Origin: Paenibacillus sp. JZ16
GTDB taxonomy: Bacteria; Bacillota; Bacilli; Paenibacillales; Paenibacillaceae
Direction of reading: 5' to 3'
Length of the DNA stretch: 64,000 nucleotides
NCBI RefSeq assembly: GCF_015326965.1
Contig: NZ_CP017659.1
Coordinates: 5,274,001-5,338,000, forward strand
Below, piece after piece: positions 8,865 to 17,476 of the stretch. The notes beneath the pieces are model-generated. The model was given only the letters and a program-made list of their open reading frames with translations, was not told the DNA's origin and searched no databases. Each line of letters starts with the position of its first letter. The first letter of the stretch is position 1. Both the position numbers and the translations under genes were made by a program.

Positions 8865-10505
8865 ATGTTTCAAGTGCTGCTCGTTGATGATGAGCCATTG
8901 GTACGGCATGATCTGCGCACGTTATTGGACTGGAATGAGCATGGATTCGAATTATGCGGCCAAGCGCATAATGGATTGATGGCCTTGGCCATGATTGAGC
9001 AGTCTCCTCCGCATATTGCAATTATTGACGTAAATATGCCCGAAATGAACGGCGTAGAGCTCAATCGGGCGATCCAGGAACGGTTTCCGTTCATTCAGAC
9101 GATTATGCTCAGCAGCTATGATGATTATGATTACGTCAGGGAGTGCCTGAAGAACGGCTCCATCGATTATCTGTTGAAGCATCGGCTGGACGGTGCAGCG
9201 CTGGTTGCCTTGTTAAACAAAGCAGTTCTGGAAATACGGCAGCAGGATCGGCTGGAAGAACGCATAACTCATGAGGCCGTAGCCGAAAGGCTGAATCCCG
9301 CGCTGATCCGCGATTATATTGTGTACCTGGTTAGCGGACGGAGGGATGCAACCACGGAGGTTAAGGCTTTCTCACAAAAAAACAGCCTGTACACCCACGC
9401 GTTAAGCTATGCGGCAGCGGCCGTGCAGATTGTTCCGTTCCTGCTGCTGACGGAGTCATACAGCGACGTGCAAACGAACCGCCTGGTTCAGCAGGCGGTC
9501 GATATGATGCAGCAGAGCTTGGGGGATATTCAGGAGCGGACGACGGCTTACGTGGAGGATGGGCGGTTTGTTGTCGTGTTCGCGTTCAAGGAGCGGAGCG
9601 AACATGCCATAAAGAACGAGATCGCCGGACGGATGAGGAAGCTTCAACATGCGCTCGAGCTGTTCCTTAATTTAAAATGCATGGTCTCCGTCGGACATGT
9701 ATGCACCAGCTTGTCACAACTCGGCTCAAGTTATAGCTCCGCTGAGCGGGTGCTCGACGCCTCCACCATGGAGCCGTCCGGAAGCAATGCGGTTTCAAGG
9801 ATGCCGGTCCGGGCCGGGGGACTTGCTGGCGGAAACGATCAGCGTGTATCTTTGACGATCGAGGAACACAAGCAGCTTCTGCTTTCAATTGAAAGGTTGG
9901 ATATCGATGACGTGCACGGGTTAATCTCCTCCATCTTTGCTTCGATCCGCCATCTGCCGGTCCATTCATATACAATCCAGATGATCGTCAGCGAGCTTAT
10001 GTTAACCGGGGATAAGGCATGGAAGACATGGATGCCATCTGCGGAAGCCGTGAAGGAGAAGCTTCCTTCAAGAAGCGAGCTCGGAAGAATCGGCAGTGTC
10101 GAGGAGCTGGTGCAATGGCTGCAATCCTACTATGCGGGTTTGCTTGGCCTGCTAAAGCAGCACCGTGCGGCGGGACCGTATTCACGACATGTCACACAGG
10201 CCGTTCATTTTATTCTGGAGAGGTATCCGGGTTATGTCACGCTGGAGCTGGCCGCGGGTGCCATCGGCCTGAACTCTTCTTATTTAAGCAGGATTTTCAA
10301 GGAAGAGACGCAGCGGACGTTCTCGGAGTATCTGAATCAGGTTCGGATCGACGCAGGGCGGAAGCTGCTGGAAAGCGGCAAATACTCGATCAAGGAAATC
10401 AGCAATCAAGTGGGTTTCACGACCCATAACTATTTTTTTAAAGTATTCAAGGAAATAACGGGGGTAACCCCGCAGGAGTATTTGAACCGCTTGGGAAGAG
10501 GCTAG
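8865..10505 (+). CDS. Response regulator, YesN family (receiver plus AraC HTH)
   Basis: A 546-aa response regulator. The receiver domain (about 1-120) has LLVDDEPLVR and IIDVNMPEMNG with the phospho-acceptor Asp55, and the Lys of LLKHRLD. A long linker domain without a recognised fold follows. The C-terminal about 100 residues are an AraC-type DNA-binding domain (VTLELAAGAIGLNSSYLSRIF and IKEISNQVGFTTHNYFFKVF). It is the partner of the kinase encoded 4 nt upstream and the probable activator of the transporter operon starting at 10702. Confidence 0.94.
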   Translation: MFQVLLVDDEPLVRHDLRTLLDWNEHGFELCGQAHNGLMALAMIEQSPPHIAIIDVNMPEMNGVELNRAIQERFPFIQTIMLSSYDDYDYVRECLKNGSIDYLLKHRLDGAALVALLNKAVLEIRQQDRLEERITHEAVAERLNPALIRDYIVYLVSGRRDATTEVKAFSQKNSLYTHALSYAAAAVQIVPFLLLTESYSDVQTNRLVQQAVDMMQQSLGDIQERTTAYVEDGRFVVVFAFKERSEHAIKNEIAGRMRKLQHALELFLNLKCMVSVGHVCTSLSQLGSSYSSAERVLDASTMEPSGSNAVSRMPVRAGGLAGGNDQRVSLTIEEHKQLLLSIERLDIDDVHGLISSIFASIRHLPVHSYTIQMIVSELMLTGDKAWKTWMPSAEAVKEKLPSRSELGRIGSVEELVQWLQSYYAGLLGLLKQHRAAGPYSRHVTQAVHFILERYPGYVTLELAAGAIGLNSSYLSRIFKEETQRTFSEYLNQVRIDAGRKLLESGKYSIKEISNQVGFTTHNYFFKVFKEITGVTPQEYLNRLGRG

Positions 10506-10646
10506 GCAAAAACCCCAGTATTCGGATCGGCAGGTGAAGCATGCAGCGAAGCTGCCGTTCACAGATCGTAAAATATGTGGAGTAAATGGTCATATTTTTG
10601 TAATGGGCCGTCTTAAAGGGTGAATTATAATAATCACACACCAGGC

Positions 10647-10660
10647 GGTAAACGCTTACA
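10647..10660 (-). promoter_or_regulatory. cre-like site upstream of sugar-binding lipoprotein gene
   Basis: GGTAAACGCTTACA; read on the minus strand TGTAAGCGTTTACC, which fits the CcpA consensus except for the final base. A -10-like TATAAT is at 10626-10631, so the site would sit just downstream of the transcription start, a usual position for repression. Confidence 0.6.
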
Positions 10661-10701
10661 AATGGCGCTTGGTGAATGAAGGATATGGGGGTCGCTTATT
10701 T

Positions 10702-12273
10702 ATGCGTAAACGCTGGGGAAGAAACGCGGTCATCACGATGATCGCTTCCAGCTTGATGCTGGCCGGATGCAGTTCCGATGGAGGTTCGAAGAAAGAAGCT
10801 GCACCCGAAGGTACAGAGAATGTCGTTCATACTACAGGGTTTCCAATCGTAGATCAGACCGTAGATCTCAAGATGTTCACCCGGATTGCGCCCGTGAACG
10901 GTCCGTTCAAGGAGATGCCGGTGTTCCAGGATTACGAGAAACTGAGCAATGTGAAGGTCGAGTTCATCGAAGCGCCGACGGACGGCTTCCAGGAGAAGAA
11001 AAACCTGTTGTTCGCCTCCAATGAGCTGCCTGATGCCTTGTTCCGCTCCGGTCTGTCGCCGCTTGAGGCCGTTCGTTACGGATCGGCAGGACAGCTGATC
11101 CCGCTGGAAGGCCTTATCGATGAATATGCGCCAAATTTGAAAAAATTGATGGAGGAATATCCGGAAATTCGCGCGGGCATCACAACGCCGGAGGGGCATA
11201 TCTATGCAATTCCGGGCATTGTAACGCTGGGCGCGGCGCGGACGGATAAGAAATGGATCAACCAGATGTGGCTGGAGAAGCTGAATCTGGAGGTGCCGCA
11301 GACGACGGACGAACTGTATGATGTTCTGCTTGCCTTCCGCGATGGTGACCCGAACGGTAACGGGAAGCAGGATGAAATTCCGATGACGGCCCGTGTCGGA
11401 TTGGCGATCGTGGCTGCGATGAGCGGTTCATTCGGACTGGATACGCAGCTCGGATATAACATCAACATCGAGAATGACAAAGTCAGCATCTGGATGGGCA
11501 GCGACAAGAACAAAGAGATGCTCATGTACTTAAACAAGCTTTACAAGGAGAAGCTTCTGGATCCCGAGATTTTCTCCCACACCGAAGCGCAATATTTGGC
11601 CAAGCAGGGCTCGGGAAATACGGGATTCTTCTTTGACCAGACCAACAATAACTTCTTGTCGATTCAGGACCAGTACACCGGAATAGCACCTCCGGCTGGC
11701 CCGGGCGGAGATCGGATGCAAAGCCAGGCCTTGCCGATTGCACGGGATTTTGGAGCTTTTGCGATCACGTCCATTAATAAATACCCGGAAGTCACGATGC
11801 GCTGGATCGATTATTTCTATAGTGACGAAGGTTCGACGCTTCTGAGGTTCGGCAGGGAAGGGGAGCACTACGAGCTCAAGGACGGAATTCCGTACTACAC
11901 GGAGGATTTCCTGAAGGATATTACCAATCAGGCCAAAATCACGCCTTATGCGGGAGGAGGGGCACCTCATCTCATCAGCGAACAGGTTGCCTCGTTCATC
12001 AATCCGCCGCAGGTACAGGAGGCGCAGCAGCAGCTGGATCCGTTCATGCCGAAGGTTCGTTATGCGGCTCCGATGTTTGACGAGCAAACCGCGCAGCAGG
12101 TCAACATTCTTCGCAACGATATCGACAAATACTACGAAGAGCAAAGCACGAAGTTCATTGTTGGCGCGCTTAGCTTCGACAAGTGGGGAGAATTCCAATC
12201 CACGCTCCAGAAGATGAAAATCGGCGAGCTGGAGAAATTGTATCAGGATGCCTATGACAAAATGCAGAAATAA
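10702..12273 (+). CDS. ABC transporter sugar-binding lipoprotein (LplA type)
   Basis: A 523-aa extracellular solute-binding lipoprotein. The signal peptide ends in a lipobox SLMLAGC, so the mature protein is tethered through the Cys. The length (over 500 residues) and low-complexity linker GGSKKEAAPEG are typical of LplA-type oligosaccharide-binding proteins. ATG 10702 is chosen because the signal peptide then starts MRKRWGRN; the longer frame from 10669 would add a non-signal extension. It heads an operon with two permeases and a GH51 enzyme; no ATPase gene is present, so a shared ATPase such as an MsmX type is presumably used. Regulation is probably by YesN and CcpA. Confidence 0.92.
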   Translation: MRKRWGRNAVITMIASSLMLAGCSSDGGSKKEAAPEGTENVVHTTGFPIVDQTVDLKMFTRIAPVNGPFKEMPVFQDYEKLSNVKVEFIEAPTDGFQEKKNLLFASNELPDALFRSGLSPLEAVRYGSAGQLIPLEGLIDEYAPNLKKLMEEYPEIRAGITTPEGHIYAIPGIVTLGAARTDKKWINQMWLEKLNLEVPQTTDELYDVLLAFRDGDPNGNGKQDEIPMTARVGLAIVAAMSGSFGLDTQLGYNINIENDKVSIWMGSDKNKEMLMYLNKLYKEKLLDPEIFSHTEAQYLAKQGSGNTGFFFDQTNNNFLSIQDQYTGIAPPAGPGGDRMQSQALPIARDFGAFAITSINKYPEVTMRWIDYFYSDEGSTLLRFGREGEHYELKDGIPYYTEDFLKDITNQAKITPYAGGGAPHLISEQVASFINPPQVQEAQQQLDPFMPKVRYAAPMFDEQTAQQVNILRNDIDKYYEEQSTKFIVGALSFDKWGEFQSTLQKMKIGELEKLYQDAYDKMQK

Positions 12274-12306
12274 TGCTGCTACATCATGGATAAGGAGTGG
12301 ATGCCC

Positions 12307-13269
12307 ATGAAGCGTGTCAAAGCCGATTCATCGATGGCTCTGCCTCGAAGCGATTCGAGGCGGGGTTCCCGCCTATTAAGGCAAATGGCCAAGCGATATG
12401 ACCTGTATCTCATGCTGCTTCTGCCGGTCGTCTGGTATCTGGTCTTTCACTATGGTCCGCTATACGGGCTGCAAATCGCGTTTAAAAATTTCAATCCGGC
12501 AAAAGGTATCCTCGGCAGCAGTTGGGAGGGCTTCGGGCATTTCGAACGCTTCTTTGATTCGTATTATTTCTGGCGGCTGCTGTGGAATACGCTGTCCATC
12601 AATTTGTTTTCCTTGTTGATTGCCTTCCCGATTCCGATCCTGCTGGCGTTGATCATCAATGAAATACGCAGCAAGACCTTCAGCAAATGGCTGCAGAACA
12701 TTACGTACATACCGCATTTTATTTCGGTGGTCGTGATCGTTGGCATTCTAAACGTGTTCCTCTCGCCCAATAGCGGTCCGATCAATCTGTTAATCGAGGC
12801 CGTCGGCGGTACGCCGATCCGTTTTCTTGAGGAAGCCGGCTGGTTCAAGACCATCTTTATCGGCTCTAACATCTGGCAGAACATGGGGTGGCAATCCATT
12901 ATCTATATTGCGGCGCTGAGCGGGGTGAACCCGCAGCTCTACGAGGCGGCCAAGATGGACGGAGCATCGAGGCTGCGGCGCATCTGGCACATCTCTTTGC
13001 CAGGAATCGCGCCTGTCGTTATCATTTTGCTCATTTTGGATATCGGTCATTTCATGAACATTGGCTTTGAAAAAATATTGTTGATGCAGAACAACCTGAA
13101 TCTGGAATCGAGCGACGTCATCTCCACGTTTGTCTACACGACAGGCATTTTAAAGGGAGAATACAGTTACACGGCAGCGATCGGACTGTTTAATTCGGTC
13201 ATCAATCTGTTCCTGCTGCTGTTCGTAAACCGGATTGCGCGCAAGACGTCAGAGACAAGCTTATGGTAA
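12307..13269 (+). CDS. ABC transporter permease, LplB family
   Basis: A 320-aa inner-membrane permease with six predicted helices. It has the sugar-permease entry motif YGPLYGLQIAFKNFNP and the cytoplasmic coupling loop YEAAKMDGASRLRRIWHISLPGI (EAA-type loop that docks on the ATPase). The ATG at 12307 is preferred over 12286 and 12301 because AAGGAG at 12292-12297 is 9 nt upstream. It pairs with the second permease 14 nt downstream. LplB-type permeases import oligosaccharides together with LplA-type lipoproteins. Confidence 0.93.
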   Translation: MKRVKADSSMALPRSDSRRGSRLLRQMAKRYDLYLMLLLPVVWYLVFHYGPLYGLQIAFKNFNPAKGILGSSWEGFGHFERFFDSYYFWRLLWNTLSINLFSLLIAFPIPILLALIINEIRSKTFSKWLQNITYIPHFISVVVIVGILNVFLSPNSGPINLLIEAVGGTPIRFLEEAGWFKTIFIGSNIWQNMGWQSIIYIAALSGVNPQLYEAAKMDGASRLRRIWHISLPGIAPVVIILLILDIGHFMNIGFEKILLMQNNLNLESSDVISTFVYTTGILKGEYSYTAAIGLFNSVINLFLLLFVNRIARKTSETSLW

Positions 13270-13283
13270 AGGGGGGACGCGCC

Positions 13284-14176
13284 ATGTCCAAGCCGTCGAC
13301 AGTAAAAGAGGCCGCGAATGAACGGGTATTCGATGTCATCATATACGTGATCGCCGCGATCATTATCGTCATTGTGCTGTACCCGTTGATCTTTATTGTC
13401 AGCGCTTCGTTCAGTGATCCGACCAGGGTATTGAACGGCGAAGTCTGGCTGCTGCCGAAAGGCGTAACGCTGGATGCCTACACCAATATTTTGCAAACGA
13501 AAAAATTTGGACGGGATATCGCAACACGATTATCTATACGGTCGTCGGCACAGTGATCAATATCATCATGACGATTTTGGCGGCCTACCCGCTATCAAGG
13601 CCTGACCTTCCGGGGCGAAATGCGATCATGGTGTTTATCACGCTGACGATGTTCTTCAGTGGAGGGTTGATTCCAACATATCTGCTGGTCAAGGATTTGG
13701 GAATGGTCGATTCGATGTGGGCGCTGATTGTTCCCGGCGCGATTGCCACTTACAATCTGATCGTGATGAGGACCTATTTCCAATCGAGCATTCCCTGGGA
13801 GCTGCAGGAGGCCGCCCATATCGACGGCTGTTCCAACTGGAGGCTGCTTTTCAGTATCATTCTCCCTCTATCCAAGCCGATCCTGGCGGTGATGGTGTTG
13901 TTTTATGCAGTCGGCCACTGGAATTCATTCTTTAATGCGCTCATCTATATTCGTAACGAGAATTTGCATCCGCTTCAGCTGGTGCTGCGCGAAATTTTGC
14001 TGATCAGCCAATCGGATGCCGTGGACGGCAGCGTGGGACTGGAAGAAAGCATCCTGCTTGCCGAAAGCATCAAATACGCGGTCATTATCGTCTCCAGTTT
14101 ACCTGTACTGCTGATGTATCCGTTCGTGCAGCGGCATTTCGTTAAAGGCGTCATGATTGGCTCGATTAAAGGTTAA
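13284..14176 (+). pseudogene. ABC transporter permease, LplC family, with a 1-nt frameshift
   Basis: Second sugar permease of the operon, split into two frames. From ATG 13284 (behind AGGGGGGAC) the frame reads through LPKGVTLDAYTNILQTKK and then goes out of frame at the A-run 13500-13505, stopping at 13556. The continuing sequence (IWTGYRNTIIYTVVGTVIN, then ILAAYPLSRPDLPGRN) lies in the -1 frame and runs to 14176, including the EAA-type loop ELQEAAHIDGCSNWR. Adding one A to the six-A run restores an uninterrupted permease of about 297 aa, the normal length. So either the allele is a recent pseudogene, the run is slippery, or a base is missing from the assembly. Without it the transporter would lack its second channel subunit. 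Confidence 0.85.
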
Positions 14177-14226
14177 TTTCCGATACCGATCGCACGGGCC
14201 AGCCTAAAATTGCTTGGGGAGGTTAT

Positions 14227-16245
14227 ATGTTGAATAAGAACGCAGCGATTACCATTGATTGCAGCCGCAAGAGCGAGCACACGATCAATCCTTACCTGTT
14301 CGGTCATTTTGTGGAGGATATTCGGGATCATATGGAGGCGATGCTTGCGTTTCCACTGAGGGACATGGATTTTGAAAGCGAGGCGGAGACCAAGACGCCG
14401 GTGTCGGGAAGCTGGCGCGCCTATACCAACGGGCGCAACACCGGGTACGCCATGGAAGCCCCGGCGCCCCGGCATTCGGGACGCGCCCAGCGCATCCGGA
14501 TCCTGAGCGATGACGAAGCCTATGCCGGCATTGCGCAGAAAGCGGCATTAAAGGGTCCGATGAAGTATACGGTCCGGCTTGTTGCCCGCGCTTCCATCGA
14601 GCTTCAATACGCGATGGTCGAAGCCGTGGACCGGCGTACGGAAGAAACGCTTGGACAGCTTCGCGTGGAGCTCGGCAGCCACAACTGGCATGAATACGTG
14701 GGTGAGCTGTCGATCACACGCGCTTGCAGTGATGCCGAGATCCGGGTGTATGTTCCGGCCGAGCATCCAAGGTGGATCGATCACGTCTCCACCGGCATGC
14801 TCTGGATTGATCACGCGTCCCTGCTGCCGATCGATAGCATCGCGATGGTGAAGCGTGAAGTGATCGAGATGACGAGAGGGCTGAATGCGGGCATGATGAG
14901 GCTCGCGGGCAATTACATCAGCGCTTACCACTGGGAGCATGGCATCGGTCCGGTTCTGGAGAGACCGGTCATGTACAACGAAGCCTGGGGAGGATGGACC
15001 AGCAAATATTTCGGCACGGACGAATTCATCCGCTTTTGCCGCGAGCTGCAGGTGGAGCCCCTGATTTGCGTGAACGATGGATCGGGTACCCCTGAAGAAG
15101 CTGCGCAGTGGATCGAATATTGCAATGGGAGCGTGGATACACCCATGGGCGCTTTACGTGCCCGAAACGGTTTCCCTGAGCCATATAACGTCAAGTATTG
15201 GGAGATCGGCAATGAGGTATGGGGCCAATGGCAGGTCGGCACTTGTACGGCAGAACAGTTTGCGGAGCGGACCATATCGTTTGCCAAGGCTATGAAGGAG
15301 GCGGACGCTTCTATCGTGCTGCTGGCCTGCGGGCATTACGAGCAGGAATGGAACAAGGCCGTGCTGGATCTGGCCGGCGAGTATATGGACTATTTGACGC
15401 TGCATTTATATCACGGCTATGGCCCTTTCGGCATGAACCGGGATACGCCGGCAGAGGAACGCTATAAAGCGATTGCCTCTTATCCCGAGTGGACCCGGCA
15501 CCATGTCCGGAAGACAACGGAGTTGATCCGATCCCAGTCGAAGCATAGTCACGTGAAGCTGGCTATCACCGAATACAACACGATGTACTATCCGAATACG
15601 GTGCGAAAAGGGCTGCCGAACGAGCATACATTAGGTGCCGCGGTGGCCAATGCCGCCAACCTGAACGAAATGATTCGCTGCAGCGACATGGTGCATATCG
15701 GCAGCTTCTCCGATCTTGTGAATGGCTGGCTCGGAGGATGCATACGGGTCGGGGACTACTACGCGGATCAGTATTGCGGCAAGGAGCCCGGATGGAGCGG
15801 GCTTCCGCTCACGATATACGGGACGCCGACCTATGAAGTGTTAAAGCTTTACGCGAATCGCGACGTGCGTCGTCTTCTCCCCGTCCAAGCGGAATGCGGC
15901 ACTTTCTCCGTGGCATCAAACAAGGAGACGCCTATGGAGCTTGATGCGCTTCCGGAACTGGACATTGTGGCCGGGACGAATGACGACGGCAGCCAAGTCA
16001 CCGTACTTATCGTTAACCGCAGCCTGGAGGAGGTAACGGCCGTACTGGATTTGCAGGCCTTCGAGGCTTCCGGGGAAACGACCCTTTATGAAATCACCGG
16101 CAATTCTTACGATGATGTGAACTCCGTGTTCCAGCCGGATTATATCGTGTGCCAGGAAAGTAAAGTGCCGGCAGAGGCATGGCAGCGGGGGCACCTGTTA
16201 CGACCTTCATCTGTTTACGCGCTTGAATTCAAAGCGCGCTCATAG
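14227..16245 (+). CDS. Alpha-L-arabinofuranosidase, GH51
   Basis: A 672-aa cytoplasmic glycoside hydrolase of family 51, a retaining exo-enzyme that removes terminal arabinofuranosyl residues. The N-terminal NPYLFGHFVED is typical. The TIM barrel carries the acid/base Glu in EIGNEVWGQW (about residue 330) and the nucleophile Glu in ITEYNTMYY (about residue 449), followed by the C-terminal beta domain ending ALEFKARS. There is no signal peptide, which fits cleavage of oligosaccharides after import. It is the last gene of the YesMN-controlled transporter operon and suggests the cargo is arabinoxylan- or arabinan-derived. A RBS GGGGAGG precedes the ATG. Confidence 0.92.
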   Translation: MLNKNAAITIDCSRKSEHTINPYLFGHFVEDIRDHMEAMLAFPLRDMDFESEAETKTPVSGSWRAYTNGRNTGYAMEAPAPRHSGRAQRIRILSDDEAYAGIAQKAALKGPMKYTVRLVARASIELQYAMVEAVDRRTEETLGQLRVELGSHNWHEYVGELSITRACSDAEIRVYVPAEHPRWIDHVSTGMLWIDHASLLPIDSIAMVKREVIEMTRGLNAGMMRLAGNYISAYHWEHGIGPVLERPVMYNEAWGGWTSKYFGTDEFIRFCRELQVEPLICVNDGSGTPEEAAQWIEYCNGSVDTPMGALRARNGFPEPYNVKYWEIGNEVWGQWQVGTCTAEQFAERTISFAKAMKEADASIVLLACGHYEQEWNKAVLDLAGEYMDYLTLHLYHGYGPFGMNRDTPAEERYKAIASYPEWTRHHVRKTTELIRSQSKHSHVKLAITEYNTMYYPNTVRKGLPNEHTLGAAVANAANLNEMIRCSDMVHIGSFSDLVNGWLGGCIRVGDYYADQYCGKEPGWSGLPLTIYGTPTYEVLKLYANRDVRRLLPVQAECGTFSVASNKETPMELDALPELDIVAGTNDDGSQVTVLIVNRSLEEVTAVLDLQAFEASGETTLYEITGNSYDDVNSVFQPDYIVCQESKVPAEAWQRGHLLRPSSVYALEFKARS

Positions 16246-16298
16246 TGTGGCGCAAGGTACAAAGGAATGAAGTAGGCTTCTAAATGAATCGATCCGCT

Positions 16299-16337
16299 AA
16301 AAAAGTCGGGCTGTGCTGGCAGCTTCCGGCTTTTTTT
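16299..16337 (+). terminator. Rho-independent terminator after GH51 gene
   Basis: AAAAAAGTCGGGCTG pairs with CAGCTTCCGGCTTTTTTT around a short loop, with a seven-T tail. It closes the sugar-utilisation operon. Confidence 0.8.
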
Positions 16338-16416
16338 GGTGCAGGCGACGGTTAAAGCTTTGTCTAATCATAATGGATGACTCAGCAAAGGGAAACGGAG
16401 TTATAAAGGATTCATC

Positions 16417-16442
16417 GTTTAACTTATTTATGGGAAGTGTAA
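16417..16442 (+). promoter_or_regulatory. Possible sigma-B-type promoter of stress protein gene
   Basis: GTTTAA, 14-nt spacer, GTGTAA. The -35 matches the sigma-B consensus; the -10 (GGGTAT expected) matches 4 of 6. It ends 33 nt before the ATG. Related Bacillus general stress proteins are sigma-B controlled, which makes it plausible but unproven. Confidence 0.3.
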
Positions 16443-16475
16443 TTAGAGACTAAATACAAGGATGGGGTGATTGAG

Positions 16476-16970
16476 ATGTCAAACGGAACCGTAGTGAACC
16501 GGGAAGCGGTCGAGACCGTGAAGGATATTATCAAGGATATTGAAACGGCGATGTTCTCCACGATATCGGAGGGCGGGATCAACTCCAGACCGATGCAAAC
16601 GCAGGATATCGAATTCGACGGCGATTTGTGGTTTTTGACGAAAAGGGACACCAGCAAATATCAAGAAATTATGGCTAATCCCAACGTCAATATCGCTTAT
16701 GTCGGCAAATCCTATGTATCGATTCGGGGAACGGCCCAAGCCGTGGACGACCTAGAACGGAAAAAGGCGCTCTGGAACGTGGCATATGAGAAGTTTCTGC
16801 AGACGTCCTACGACGATCCTAACATTATTCTGATCAAGGTGGATACGGACACCGCAGAGTATTGGGAAACCGGAAACAAAACCAAAACGGTAAAAGCCTT
16901 CTTCAAGAAAATGGTGGGCCAAGAGCCGGAGGGCGACTCGGATATTAACAAAACCGTTGATCTCCATTGA
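16476..16970 (+). CDS. Pyridoxamine 5'-phosphate oxidase family protein (general stress protein 26 type)
   Basis: A 164-aa split-barrel flavin-binding protein of the PNPOx-like general stress group. Recognisable segments are TAMFSTISEGGINSRPMQT (family FSTI...GxxxSRPM core), LWFLTKRDTSKYQEI and VNIAYVGKSYVSIRGTA, followed by the YWE segment near the C-terminus. Related proteins bind FMN, FAD or F420-like flavins; the physiological reaction is unclear. ATG 16476 is preferred over GTG 16467 because the purine-rich AAGGATGGGG then sits 8 nt upstream. The gene is monocistronic between two terminators. Confidence 0.88.
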   Translation: MSNGTVVNREAVETVKDIIKDIETAMFSTISEGGINSRPMQTQDIEFDGDLWFLTKRDTSKYQEIMANPNVNIAYVGKSYVSIRGTAQAVDDLERKKALWNVAYEKFLQTSYDDPNIILIKVDTDTAEYWETGNKTKTVKAFFKKMVGQEPEGDSDINKTVDLH

Positions 16971-16997
16971 TTACGAGGTACGATAATTAGCAGAGGG

Positions 16998-17034
16998 AAA
17001 ACCGCAGGATCCAGCCATGATCCTGCGGTTTTTT
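16998..17034 (+). terminator. Rho-independent terminator after PNPOx-like gene
   Basis: AAAACCGCAGGATC, 7-nt loop, GATCCTGCGGTTTTTT: a perfect stem with T-tail. Confidence 0.9.
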
Positions 17035-17251
17035 AATAGTATGTTAAATCCGCATGCGCATATCCTTCAAGACGGCGACCTTTTGATTTGTTTGGATAAG
17101 CACCGAGATTGTGAGCATTTTAATACATAACAGGACAGATTTAACATATATAAGAATATACCTCATCAAACAAGTGAGAATTATGTGAATTCGTATTGAA
17201 ATCCGCTCCCAAACCATAACGTGCAACTGGATGGTTTGGCATCCGTTATGA

Positions 17252-17257
17252 TATACT
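17252..17257 (+). promoter_or_regulatory. Extended -10 promoter candidate of the first CorC-like gene
   Basis: TGATATACT gives a TGN extended -10 with TATACT; no good -35 is seen, as is common for extended -10 promoters. It would give a leader of roughly 210 nt before the TTG start, containing the small ORF and hairpins listed next. An AT-rich inverted repeat (17258-17277) follows immediately. Confidence 0.4.
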
Positions 17258-17292
17258 TTTTTCATAAATATGAAAAATAGATTCCAGGAGAG

Positions 17293-17381
17293 GAGGGAGT
17301 TCATTGGGAAGGCGTTATTGCAAATGGATCCGAATGCGGAATTAGGCTGTAATACTCTCATCTGCGAACTACCTCTTTTTT
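17293..17381 (+). promoter_or_regulatory. Candidate attenuator hairpin in CorC leader
   Basis: GAGGGAGTTC (17293-17302), which contains the ribosome site of a 13-codon ORF, can pair with GAACTACCTC (17366-17375) with one mismatch, and a run of six T follows directly. The geometry is that of a terminator whose 5' arm is a ribosome site, so leader translation could favour readthrough. The 63-nt loop is long, so this is a hypothesis. Confidence 0.35.
17304..17345 (+). CDS. Possible 13-aa leader peptide upstream of CorC-like gene
   Basis: TTG start, then 12 sense codons and TAG; product MGRRYCKWIRMRN. A near-ideal ribosome site GGAGGG (17292-17297) lies 6 nt before the TTG, unusually good for a random open frame. 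The peptide is very basic and contains one Cys and one Trp. It sits inside the long 5' leader of the CorC-like gene and inside the loop of the hairpin above, so a regulatory leader peptide is possible. It could also be a chance ORF behind a purine-rich stretch. Confidence 0.35.
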   Translation: MGRRYCKWIRMRN

Positions 17382-17446
17382 ATGGAAATATCGTATATAG
17401 ACATGACCTGTTCTGATGCCCAAACATAGGGCATTTAATTCAATCT

Positions 17447-17476
17447 GGAGGTGAATCCCTCTGAAGAGGGAAATTA
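17447..17476 (+). promoter_or_regulatory. Hairpin between Shine-Dalgarno and TTG start (first copy)
   Basis: GGAGG (17447-17451) is followed by CCCTC-TGAA-GAGGG (17457-17470) and then the TTG at 17477. The 3' stem arm GAGGG is itself a ribosome site 6 nt before the start; folding either hides that site or brings the distal GGAGG close. The same element precedes the next gene with a different tetraloop. Confidence 0.6.

Noticed and set aside
10598..10631. TTGTAA and TATAAT as a promoter of the binding-protein gene
   Set aside because: Spacing of 22 nt is too long. The TATAAT alone may still be the -10 with an activator-dependent -35.
13500..13508. Programmed -1 frameshift at AAA-AAA-TTT
   Set aside because: The run is only six A and the preceding base (G) breaks the X-XXY-YYZ pattern. 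No downstream stimulatory stem was evident, so a deletion or base-call error is more likely.
17044..17361. 105-codon open frame on the minus strand upstream of the CorC gene
   Set aside because: No ribosome site, low-complexity hydrophobic product, and it lies antisense to the CorC leader and promoter.
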